64,000 nucleotides of DNA from Methylobacterium thuringiense (GTDB lineage Bacteria > Pseudomonadota > Alphaproteobacteria > Rhizobiales > Beijerinckiaceae). This document shows positions 1-7,364 of the stretch, in pieces. The notes under the pieces were generated by a model, which saw nothing but the letters and a program-made list of their open reading frames with translations, made no database searches and was not told where the DNA came from. Location of the stretch: NCBI RefSeq assembly GCF_022179645.1, contig NZ_BPRA01000003.1:1-64000 (forward strand), given 5' to 3'. Every line of letters starts with the position of its first letter. Position 1 is the first letter of the stretch. A program made the position numbers and the translations under genes.

Positions 1-103
1 TTTGACACGGCCTGGACCCTTTGCAGAAGCCGGGAACGTCCGCTTACACGCTGGTCGGGTTGGTAGGTGTCATACGGCCAATACGATTTGCTTTTTGCTC
101 CAA

Positions 104-137
104 AGCCCGGCCCCAGCTGATCTTTCGGGCCGGGGCT
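104..137 (-). terminator. Probable terminator of the Hint-domain gene
   Basis: On the minus strand, just past the stop codon at 159, a GC-rich inverted repeat (arms 104-113 and 127-137, one bulged base) is followed by TTTGG and then an A/T-rich run. This fits an intrinsic terminator for the acyltransferase/Hint unit. The rest of 1-158 shows no gene I can support. It also carries a 13-mer, GGAACGTCCGCTT (33-45), which recurs at 3965-3977. Confidence 0.45.
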
Positions 138-158
138 GGGCAAGTCAACGAAGCAGTA

Positions 159-2039
159 TTAGGCGACGAGGCTCAGACGCGGCGCCTCGTGCTCGGCCGG
201 TTCGACGACAGCGGCCTGAGGCGCGACCCAGCGCGGCAGGGCCGGCCGCACCAAGTCGAGGCGCAGGAATACCGTGCCGCGGCAGCCGGCGAACAGCTTG
301 GCCGGCAGCCGCGAACGGCCCGCCGTCCAGCGACGCACGCCATCCTCGCAGTCATGGAAGCCAACACACAGCAGGGGATCGTCGAGCGCGACAGAGCGCT
401 TCTCGCCGACGCCGTCGTCGATCGTGATGCCCTGGATGCAGAGACCGAGTTGGCGCGGATCCCGGTTGTTCGAGATCTGGCTAGGCGCGCTGGTCTCAGA
501 GATCAGCCAGACGTCCTTGGCTTCGGCCGGCAGCACGAAGCGGGCGGTGAGGCCGTGCGTGTCGGCCTCGACCCGCACGCCGTCGACCATCAGGTGCATG
601 TCCGCCCAGGGCGCGTCGTCGAGCCGCCAGCCGCGCTGCTCGGCGCGGGCCTGGACCTGCGCGCGGACCGCATCGAGCACGACGCCGTCGGCGACGTAAG
701 GCCGGCAGAAATCGGCATGGGTGCGCGCGGCGGCGTTGACATCCGGCGTCGCGCCGAGGTCGACTACGCTGCTCTCGGCGAAGAAACCGCGGTTGCCCAT
801 GTCGAGATAGCTTTCGGCCAGCTGGCCCTCGGCGATCAGGATGTCGTGGCTTTCGAGTTCGATATGCCAGTAGGTCACCGTCTCGACGTCCTGCTGCGTG
901 ATCGTTGTGCCGTTCACCAGCGCGGAGGCCGGAATCAGCACCTCACCGAGCACGTCGAGGCAGATGGAATGGCCGGGCGAGACGACGAGATCGCGCGCAG
1001 GGCGGTTCTCCCCGAAGGCGCCGGCACTGATGCGCACGGGCAGGATGTCCTGCGGCGCCGGATGGCTGCGGCAATCGCTCGTGCGGTGACCGATCCAGCG
1101 GATCGGGCGATAGGCGCCGGAGGCCGTCGCGGCGAGGTCGCCAACGGTGAGGTTCTCGACGGCAACTTCGCCGGCAGCCGTCAGAATTCGCGTGCCGGAG
1201 GCGTAGCAGACCGCGGCATCTCGAACGGTCTGACTGTTCGAATCCTGATCGCCCGTACCAGCCAGGCCCGCCTCCGGGGAGGCTAGGCTAGCGGCGCCAC
1301 CTGATCCGGCGAAACCGCTGTTGTTGCTAAACACAAGGTTGCTCGCGGCCACCGTGACGCGGGATTCGACGTAGACGGCACCCGCCGCGTTGCCGCCATT
1401 CCCAGCCGCCTTGTCCGGATCGCCGGAACTCGTATCTTGGGCGTCATTGCCGCGGCCGCCGACGGCGGTGTTGTTCGAGAACGTAATATTCTCAAGAACG
1501 AGGCTGCCGGACGCGGCACGAATGGCACCACCAGCGCTCCCGCCGGTTGTACCACCGATACTCGGCACACCCTCGGCCTTACCGTTGGTAAGATTGAGGC
1601 CTCGTAGAGTAACCGTGTCTTCTTGATTCGCACGAACGTTGAAAATTCCGGCCGTGGGCTGACTGGAATTGGGATTCGTGGCAGCGGTGCCGCTGATCGT
1701 GATGCTGCTGTTGCCGATCGCACCATTGATGGTGACGCCTTCGGTGATGCTCAGATTTCCCTCGAGCTGGATCGTCTGCCCTGCGAGAGATGGGTCGAAA
1801 TTAATGACGAGGCCGTCCACCTGATTCTGCAGCGCCTCGCGCAGCGTGCCCTGCCCCGTATCTGCGGTCGAGATGACCGTCCTAGTGGGAGCAAGCGTGC
1901 CGACGAAGGCCTGTTTAGCGCGCGGCACGCCATCGCCTGCCCATTCCGAGGTATCGAAGCCCAGGAGTGGGCCAGACGCGAGAGCGGTGCGCATCGCCAA
2001 CATGGCGGTCGCATCCTGAGCCGTCGAAGCCTTGGTCAT
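159..2039 (-). CDS. Beta-helix protein with Hint (hedgehog/intein) domain
   Basis: The product is 626 residues. A 50-residue leader without a classical signal peptide is followed by a TLREAL-type repeat region (about 57-250) rich in Gly, Asn, Ser and Thr, typical of right-handed parallel beta-helices. A Hint fold begins at Cys278 (CYASGTRILTAAGEVAVENL) and continues through SPGHSI (354-359) and ESHDILIAEGQ (396-406). The last 200 residues resemble the C-terminal region common in alphaproteobacterial Hint proteins. In such proteins the Cys begins the self-processing fold; whether this one cleaves itself is unknown. The start is ATG with GAGGA upstream. It lies 28 bp behind the acyltransferase gene on the same strand, so the two are probably one transcript. 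It could be a surface or secreted protein exported by a leaderless route; its substrate and role are unknown. Confidence 0.75.
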   Translation of the reverse strand: MTKASTAQDATAMLAMRTALASGPLLGFDTSEWAGDGVPRAKQAFVGTLAPTRTVISTADTGQGTLREALQNQVDGLVINFDPSLAGQTIQLEGNLSITEGVTINGAIGNSSITISGTAATNPNSSQPTAGIFNVRANQEDTVTLRGLNLTNGKAEGVPSIGGTTGGSAGGAIRAASGSLVLENITFSNNTAVGGRGNDAQDTSSGDPDKAAGNGGNAAGAVYVESRVTVAASNLVFSNNSGFAGSGGAASLASPEAGLAGTGDQDSNSQTVRDAAVCYASGTRILTAAGEVAVENLTVGDLAATASGAYRPIRWIGHRTSDCRSHPAPQDILPVRISAGAFGENRPARDLVVSPGHSICLDVLGEVLIPASALVNGTTITQQDVETVTYWHIELESHDILIAEGQLAESYLDMGNRGFFAESSVVDLGATPDVNAAARTHADFCRPYVADGVVLDAVRAQVQARAEQRGWRLDDAPWADMHLMVDGVRVEADTHGLTARFVLPAEAKDVWLISETSAPSQISNNRDPRQLGLCIQGITIDDGVGEKRSVALDDPLLCVGFHDCEDGVRRWTAGRSRLPAKLFAGCRGTVFLRLDLVRPALPRWVAPQAAVVEPAEHEAPRLSLVA

Positions 2040-2066
2040 CGTGTCCTCGATCGCGCGTGATGGCGT

Positions 2067-2600
2067 TCAATGATTGTAGAGGGGCGCATCCTGCGTAGCT
2101 GCGCTCAAGGCAGCCTCGACATTGCGCTCTAAGTGGCCGGTGACGAATTCGTTGACTGCGATGCGGACGACCCGTCGGCGCCCATCATCGTAAACACGGC
2201 GGAAGTAGATCGTTTTCTTATCGCGGGCGCCCGCGCGGACGGCATCGACCAGGAAGCGATGGACCGCGGGCGTATCGGCAATCCAGGTATTCATGATGAG
2301 GCAGTCGCCTTCGCGGCATTCGGCATCGGAGAGTTCGACACCCTGATCTGCCCAGGCTTCAGCCTTGGCTTCCGGCGTCATCGCCCAGCCTGCGTATCCC
2401 ACGACCTTGTCGGTGTTGTCCGTGACGAAGGCATAGTGCCCACGGCCCACCTGGTTGCAGATTGCGGAGCTCCAGGAACCAAACGGCAATTCGGCGTAAG
2501 CCGTGCGACCCGACATAAATCGCACGGCAAGCCCAACCGCCGTGTTGGCGTCCGGGAGCTGGACCAGCTTGAGGTCAGATGAGATCGCAGCGTCAGCCAT
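2067..2600 (-). CDS. HlyC-like toxin-activating lysine acyltransferase (divergent)
   Basis: The 177-residue product aligns by eye with the HlyC/RTX-activating acyltransferase family over its central half. HYAFVTDNTDKVVGYAGWAM matches the HlyC stretch with QYALLTRDNYPVAYCSWANL, followed by a charged helix, a GDCLIMNTWIADTP segment and an FRRVYDDGRRR strand. Family members transfer an acyl chain from acyl-ACP to a lysine of a secreted protein. In my manual alignment the catalytic His of HlyC falls on Tyr and the catalytic Asp on Asn, so activity is uncertain. ATG at 2600 is chosen; a TTG 12 bases upstream is in frame. The adjacent Hint protein is the obvious candidate substrate (inference). An unrelated GNAT-like fold is the alternative. 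Confidence 0.6.
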   Translation of the reverse strand: MADAAISSDLKLVQLPDANTAVGLAVRFMSGRTAYAELPFGSWSSAICNQVGRGHYAFVTDNTDKVVGYAGWAMTPEAKAEAWADQGVELSDAECREGDCLIMNTWIADTPAVHRFLVDAVRAGARDKKTIYFRRVYDDGRRRVVRIAVNEFVTGHLERNVEAALSAATQDAPLYNH

Positions 2601-2917
2601 GGTCTCGATCAAAGGCCAGGACTCGAGCGGGCGTCAATCCCGACTACACACATGGCATCCACGGAATATTGTAGTTTTATACTATGTGCCGTAAATGCAA
2701 CATTATAGAACAATCGGCTTGGCCTAGAAGTGGTGGGGCCGTCTTTGAGTCTATCATTGGCTGACGAATGAGTCATTGACCGAGCGTCCCAGAGTCACGC
2801 CGTACGAAATTTTTCCGATTTCTGGGGCATTCGCCTTTCGGCAAGGAGGGACATTCGAGGCTGGTCTCCGAGCCCGGGCGCGTTCAAGCTCGTCGGATCC
2901 GTTGAACGAGTCAGACC
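2601..2917. other. Divergent intergenic region
   Basis: This is about 317 bp between divergent genes. It has an unusually AT-rich core for this genome (roughly 2665-2720), so promoters for both sides are likely here. I could not assign clear -35/-10 pairs. No convincing short peptide gene is visible: the in-frame TTG stretch from 2776 overlaps the following gene and has no leader-like composition. Confidence 0.5.
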
Positions 2918-3904
2918 GTGGATCCCTTCGCTTTCCGACCCGATGTCACGCGCACGGCTGCCATGGACGGTGCGATCCGGCGCGCGCTGGACGACAGCGT
3001 CGCCCGCGTGCTGGATGAGGCGGCACGACACGACCTCCTGGGCGACGGGGCGGACCGGGCGGCGTGGCACGAGGCTCTGCTCGCCACACGCGGGGCACCG
3101 CCGCAGCTCTGGGCCTGCTACCATGACCTCGTCCAGGCGATCCTGCGCGGAGATGCGGACGCGGTGCCCGCACTAGCGGCCGACCTCCTCGCGCGCCGGC
3201 CCGACCGCGCGGGACAACCCGGCACGATCGTGACCATCTCGGACGCAGATCTCGGGCGCGATGACGCGTTCCGCTATCGAGCTGTCATCGATAGCGACCC
3301 GGGGCGGCCGCTCAATCTGCAGCCGGTCGAGGTGGATGAAGTCCGCCGCATTCAGGCGCTGGTCGATGCCGGGCGCGCCTTGCTTGATCGCACTGACCCT
3401 GCGCTGCTCGACGAAATCGATACGCTCGGCCATCAGATCGTGCTCGCCACCAACGCCAGCGGTGGCTTCGGCGGTGCGGCCACCGTGTTTCTTTGGGGGG
3501 CGGTGATCCTCAACCCCGACCGCGTGCCCGACCGGGTGACACTGGTCGAAAGCCTTGCCCATGAGACTGCGCATGCCCTGTTGTTCGGAATGACGCTCGG
3601 TGCCGACCTGACTACAAACGATCCGAGCGAGCGCTACGGGTCGCCCCTGCGGCCTGATCCGCGCCCGATCGAAGGCATCGTCCACGCAACCTACGTGCTG
3701 GCGCGGATGAACTATTGCCTGGAGCGATTGCGCGAACACCCGGAGCTATCTCCAGCAGAGAGAGCGTCGGTCGCTACGAAGATCGCGCGCAATACGGCGA
3801 GCTACGCGGCGGGACTGGAGACGGTCGTGGCGCATGCCCGCTTCACGCCGGACGGCGCAGCTATCTTCGCAGCTTGCCGGGAGGCAATGGCCGGCAACCA
3901 TTGA
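2918..3904 (+). CDS. HExxH-motif protein, putative 2-oxoglutarate-dependent peptide beta-hydroxylase
   Basis: The 328-residue product has the hallmark block of the 'HEXXH motif putative peptide modification' family. LVESLAHETAHALLFG holds HETAH at 215-219, followed by YGSPLRPDPRPIEGIVHATY (240-259) with a third candidate metal ligand, His256. Members of this family have been renamed aKG-HExxH-type peptide beta-hydroxylases, which act on ribosomal peptides. The N-terminal 200 residues are largely helical without recognisable domains, and there is no signal peptide, so a cytosolic enzyme is expected. The start is GTG at 2918; ATG at 2963 is an alternative. It is divergent from the HlyC-like gene across a shared AT-rich region. 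No precursor peptide is evident nearby. A metalloprotease is the alternative, but the downstream SPLRPDPRP signature argues against it. Confidence 0.7.
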   Translation: MDPFAFRPDVTRTAAMDGAIRRALDDSVARVLDEAARHDLLGDGADRAAWHEALLATRGAPPQLWACYHDLVQAILRGDADAVPALAADLLARRPDRAGQPGTIVTISDADLGRDDAFRYRAVIDSDPGRPLNLQPVEVDEVRRIQALVDAGRALLDRTDPALLDEIDTLGHQIVLATNASGGFGGAATVFLWGAVILNPDRVPDRVTLVESLAHETAHALLFGMTLGADLTTNDPSERYGSPLRPDPRPIEGIVHATYVLARMNYCLERLREHPELSPAERASVATKIARNTASYAAGLETVVAHARFTPDGAAIFAACREAMAGNH

Positions 3905-4379
3905 CGAATGTTGGCCGCATCACGCGGCGTTGGTAGCGGCGCAACAGCCGAGTTGAGTCGGAGGCGGAACGTCCGCTTCGGGGCGAAAACCCAGTTTCCG
4001 CACCCCACCCCAAGCCGAGATTACCAGAGAGCCGACGAATGGCCGCTTTCGAGAGGTCAGGGTGGTCTTCTGTATCCTCGATGGGATCGAAAGCAGCCTG
4101 TCGAGCGAGCCCATTTCGAACTGAAACATGACGCATGGCGCAGCGAACCATAGCGGTACGACTAAATTCTTAGTGCATAGGAATAATAGCAGACAAGCGT
4201 CACGCCGTCAACCCTTTCGCGACGGCCTTGGCGCGCGCGAGCCGAAGCGGAACCGTTCGATGGCGTTCCGGTCCGTGGGACGGCCCGGGACAGGCGGGAC
4301 GTCCGTCCCGAATGTCCGGTTTGCCGAACGGACGTGTCGGTCCACGGCGGCCGGTCGCGTCGACCGGCAAAAGGCCGTG
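3905..4379. other. Gene-poor stretch with repeat-like fragments
   Basis: These 475 bp have no open frame with believable coding character on either strand. They contain short phrases such as GGAACGTCCGCTT (3965-3977, also at 33-45) and CGAATGGCCGCTTTCGAGA near 4036, which look like decayed copies of a dispersed non-coding repeat. The region 4160-4200 is locally AT-rich. This looks like a remnant interval separating the accessory genes from matB. Confidence 0.4.
4350..4368 (-). terminator. Hairpin after the malonyl-CoA synthetase gene
   Basis: A perfect 7-bp stem (GCCGGTC/GACCGGC) with a 5-base loop starts 12 bases past the stop codon of the minus-strand gene at 4380. There is no clear T-run, so it may be a weak or Rho-assisted terminator. 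Confidence 0.35.
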
Positions 4380-5912
4380 TCACGCCGGTTCGGCGTCCGC
4401 GTACAACGCCGCGTGGCTATCCCGCAAAACGTTCTTCTGCACCTTGCCCATGGCGTTGCGCGGCAGGTCGTCGGCGAAGAGGACGCGCTTGGGCTGCTTG
4501 AAGCGGGCGAGACGGCCTTCGAGGGCCTGAAGGATCGCGCGCTCGTCGCGCGCCTCCGGGCCGGCGACGACGATGGCGGTGACGCCCTCGCCGAAATCGG
4601 CATGGGGCAGGCCGATCACCGCGGACTCGACCACGCCCGGCAGCGCATCGATCTCGGACTCGATCTCCTTCGGGTAGACGTTGTAGCCGCCGGTGATGAT
4701 CAGGTCCTTGCCGCGCCCGACGATGTGGACGTAGCCGCGGGCGTCGACCTTGCCGAGATCGCCGGTGATGAAGAAACCGTCGGCCCTGAACTCGGCCATC
4801 GTCTTCTCGGGCATGCGCCAGTAGCCCTTGAAGACGTTCGGGCCCTTCACCTCGATCATGCCGACCTCGCCGCACGGTAGCGGTGTGCCGGTTTCGGGAT
4901 CGACCACGCGCAAGGCCACGTCCGGCAGCGGGAAGCCCACGGTGCCGGCGATGCGCTCGCCATCGTAGGGGTTCGAGGTGTTCATATTCGTCTCGGTCAT
5001 GCCGTAGCGCTCGAGGATCGCGTGGCCCGTGCGCGTGGCCCAGTCGCGATGCGTCTCGGCGAGTAGCGGTGCCGAGCCCGAGACGAACAGGCGCATGTGC
5101 CGGGTCGCCTCCCGCGTCAGGCCGGGCTCCTTGAGGAGGCGCGTGTAGAAGGTCGGCACGCCCATCATCGCGGTCGCCCGCGGCATCACCGACAGGATCT
5201 GCTTCGCATCGAGTTTCGGCAGCCAGAGCATCGTCGCACCGGCGACGAGCGCGACGTTGGTCGCCACGAAGAGGCCGTGGGTGTGAAACACCGGCAGCGC
5301 GTGGATCAGCACGTCGTCGGCGGTGAAGTGCCAGACCTCGGCCAGTGTCAGGGCGTTCGAGGCCAGGTTGGCGTGGCTCAGCATCGCGCCCTTGGAGCGC
5401 CCCGTGGTGCCGGAGGTGTAGAGGATCGCGGCGAGGTCGTCGGCCTTGCGCGCCACGTCGGCGAAGTCGGTTGCGGCCGCATCGGCCGCCTCGCTCAGGC
5501 TGCCGCGGCCGTCGGCGCCGAGGGTGAGCAGCTTCGCGACGCCTGCCTCGCGCGCGACCAGGCCGAGGGTGTCGGCGCGGCCGGGATCGCAGATGAAGAC
5601 CGTGGGCTCGGCGTCGCCGAGGAAGTAGGCGATCTCGCGCTCGGTATAGGCGGTGTTCAGCGGCAGGAAGACTGCCCCCGCCCGCACGGCACCGAGAAAC
5701 AGAAAAACGACCTCCGGGCTCTTCTCGACCTGCGCCGCCACCCGGTCGCCGGGACGCACGCCCCGCGCGACGAGTGCCGAGGCATAGGCGGCCGAGCGCG
5801 CGATCAGGTCGGCATAGCTGTGGCGGGTGCCGTCGGGCGTCGCGATGACGGTCTTTTGGGCCGGCTCCGGCGGCAAATGCGCCCGCACGAGGTCGAAGAG
5901 GTGATTGGCCAT
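4380..5912 (-). CDS. matB: Malonyl-CoA synthetase (MatB-like acyl-CoA synthetase)
   Basis: The 510-residue enzyme belongs to the adenylate-forming (ANL) superfamily. It has the P-loop YTSGTTGRSKGA at 165-176, the substrate-region motif HALPVFHTHGLFVATN typical of malonyl-CoA synthetases, the adenylate-binding RYGMTETNM, the hinge region TGDLGKVDARGYVHIVGR, and a C-terminal PRNAMGKVQK with the catalytic lysine. The reaction is malonate (or methylmalonate) + ATP + CoA to the CoA thioester, AMP and PPi. The length is normal for MatB. It starts at ATG. A small secreted protein gene lies 76 bp upstream on the same strand. Other medium-chain acyl-CoA synthetases are the alternative, but the HTHGLF region favours MatB. 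Confidence 0.85.
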   Translation of the reverse strand: MANHLFDLVRAHLPPEPAQKTVIATPDGTRHSYADLIARSAAYASALVARGVRPGDRVAAQVEKSPEVVFLFLGAVRAGAVFLPLNTAYTEREIAYFLGDAEPTVFICDPGRADTLGLVAREAGVAKLLTLGADGRGSLSEAADAAATDFADVARKADDLAAILYTSGTTGRSKGAMLSHANLASNALTLAEVWHFTADDVLIHALPVFHTHGLFVATNVALVAGATMLWLPKLDAKQILSVMPRATAMMGVPTFYTRLLKEPGLTREATRHMRLFVSGSAPLLAETHRDWATRTGHAILERYGMTETNMNTSNPYDGERIAGTVGFPLPDVALRVVDPETGTPLPCGEVGMIEVKGPNVFKGYWRMPEKTMAEFRADGFFITGDLGKVDARGYVHIVGRGKDLIITGGYNVYPKEIESEIDALPGVVESAVIGLPHADFGEGVTAIVVAGPEARDERAILQALEGRLARFKQPKRVLFADDLPRNAMGKVQKNVLRDSHAALYADAEPA

Positions 5913-5988
5913 GGGCGTGTCGCCGGCGTTTCAGGTCCCGCCGACCGGCTTGGCGCGGTTCTCCGCCGCGTTCAAGTCTCGCGAAAGG

Positions 5989-6432
5989 TCAGCCCGGCGG
6001 GATGCGGCCGACGGAGCAGAGCGTGCGCAGCGACGACGAGCCCGGATCGGCGTAGCAACTCGCCGACCAGCCGCTCTGCTGGATGAAGGATTTGCGCCGC
6101 TCGCGGAGCGCCGTCTCGTAGGCGCGCACCAGGGCGGCCTCGACGGTGGCCGGCGGCACGCCGATCGCGAGACCACCGGCGATCGACAGATCGCGATAAT
6201 AGGCGGCAGACGGGCTCGGCTCGGAGGAGGCGACCTGGACGATCGGCTCGGCCCGGCAGGTTATGTCGATCTTGAGCCCGCTGGCGGCCTTCACGTCGAC
6301 GCTCGGTCCGACCCGCCGCCCGACCTTCTTGGCGCCGGTCGCCTGGGCGATCTGCCCGACGAGGGCGTCGCATTCGTCGGCCCGGGCGACGGTCGACAGG
6401 AGAAGGAGGCAGGCGAGGGCAGTGCGGATCAT
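5989..6432 (-). CDS. Small secreted protein of unknown function
   Basis: The 147-residue product starts at ATG 6432, which places a clear signal peptide (MIRTALACLLLLSTVARADE, cleavage after ARA) at the N-terminus. The mature part has cysteines at CDALVGQ, ITCRAEP, SCYADP and LCSVGR that could form disulfides. I do not recognise the family. It lies 76 bp upstream of matB on the same strand and is divergent from the collagen-like gene. Confidence 0.65.
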   Translation of the reverse strand: MIRTALACLLLLSTVARADECDALVGQIAQATGAKKVGRRVGPSVDVKAASGLKIDITCRAEPIVQVASSEPSPSAAYYRDLSIAGGLAIGVPPATVEAALVRAYETALRERRKSFIQQSGWSASCYADPGSSSLRTLCSVGRIPPG

Positions 6433-6565
6433 GCCCGCACTCTTTACGCAGGCCCAGCCCGAAGTCGAGGCCGTTTCGTCGGGCTCCCGACCCCGCGCTG
6501 CAGGCTTGACCCGGGCGCGAGCCGAGCCGCAGGTGCGGTCCCATTGGGGTGAGGGATTCGATGCC

Positions 6566-7357
6566 ATGATCGACCGCGTGGTTGCAGCCCTGGCGCTGGT
6601 GCTCCTGGCGGGATCTCCCGCCCTCGCTCAGCAGCCGTCGGCACAGGCGCTCCAGGCCCAGCCGGCCGCGTCGCCTCCGAAATCTCGCGCTCGCCGGCCG
6701 CAGCAGCCGGCGCAGCCGATCATGGTCTATGACGCCCGCATCGAGGCGGGGGACCTGCGCATCTCCGGAAGCGTTCGCAAGGGCGGCCTCGTCGTCGTGC
6801 TCGACGACGAGATCTCTGCGGCCGCCGACAGCCGCGGCCGCTTCGTCTTCAAGCTGCCCTATCGCCCGCGGACATGCGTCGCGGCGCTGAAGGTCGAAGA
6901 GGACGAGCGCGAGGCGGTCATCGCCAATTGCGCCCCTGAGGGCGAGGCGGGCTCGAAGGGCGAGCCGGGGCCGACCGGGCCGCAAGGCATGGCCGGGATT
7001 CAGGGGCCGCCCGGCCCACAGGGCGCCGAAGGAGCGCCGGGGCTAGCCGGTGCGTCGGGTGTGAAAGGCGATCCCGGTCCCAAGGGGGATCCCGGTTCCA
7101 AAGGTGACGCCGGTCCCAAAGGTGAGACAGGCGCGCAGGGTACGGCCGACCCCCCGGCCGCGTCCCTTCGTGCACTGCGGTCCGGCGCCTGCCCCGAGAC
7201 GGGCTGCGAGCTCGCTTGCGACAGCGGCGAGGTGCTGGTCTCGGCCTATTGTCTCGGCAGGGGCAGCCCGACCTACCGAGCGGGCACTGGCGGTTCTGCC
7301 ACTGCCGCCTGCCCGGCGGGCGGCGAGGGCATGGCGGCGTTTTGCACCAAGCCCTGA
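6566..7357 (+). CDS. Secreted collagen-like (Gly-X-Y) protein
   Basis: The 263-residue product has a signal peptide (1-21, cleavage after ALA), a Pro/Gln/Ala-rich linker, and a beta-rich domain at about 51-122 (MVYDARIEAGDLRISGSVRK onward). An uninterrupted run of 23 Gly-X-Y triplets (residues 126-194, bases 6941-7147) follows, with GPP, GPQ, GDP and GPK units. The C-terminal 65-residue domain has six cysteines. Gly-X-Y tracts of this kind form triple helices in bacterial collagen-like proteins, so a trimer at the cell surface or in the periplasm is likely (inference). ATG at 6566 is chosen because it precedes the signal peptide and has GAGG upstream. The gene's role is unknown. Confidence 0.8.
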   Translation: MIDRVVAALALVLLAGSPALAQQPSAQALQAQPAASPPKSRARRPQQPAQPIMVYDARIEAGDLRISGSVRKGGLVVVLDDEISAAADSRGRFVFKLPYRPRTCVAALKVEEDEREAVIANCAPEGEAGSKGEPGPTGPQGMAGIQGPPGPQGAEGAPGLAGASGVKGDPGPKGDPGSKGDAGPKGETGAQGTADPPAASLRALRSGACPETGCELACDSGEVLVSAYCLGRGSPTYRAGTGGSATAACPAGGEGMAAFCTKP

Positions 7358-7364
7358 TGCCGGT

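Noticed and set aside
2776-3018. Short plus-strand open frame overlapping the HExxH gene as a possible precursor peptide
   Set aside because: It starts at TTG, overlaps the larger gene in another frame, and its residues look like an out-of-frame shadow rather than a leader plus core.
159-3904. Integrated phage or conjugative element at the left end
   Set aside because: No integrase, att repeats, tRNA gene, or phage structural genes are visible; only accessory gene content suggests transfer.
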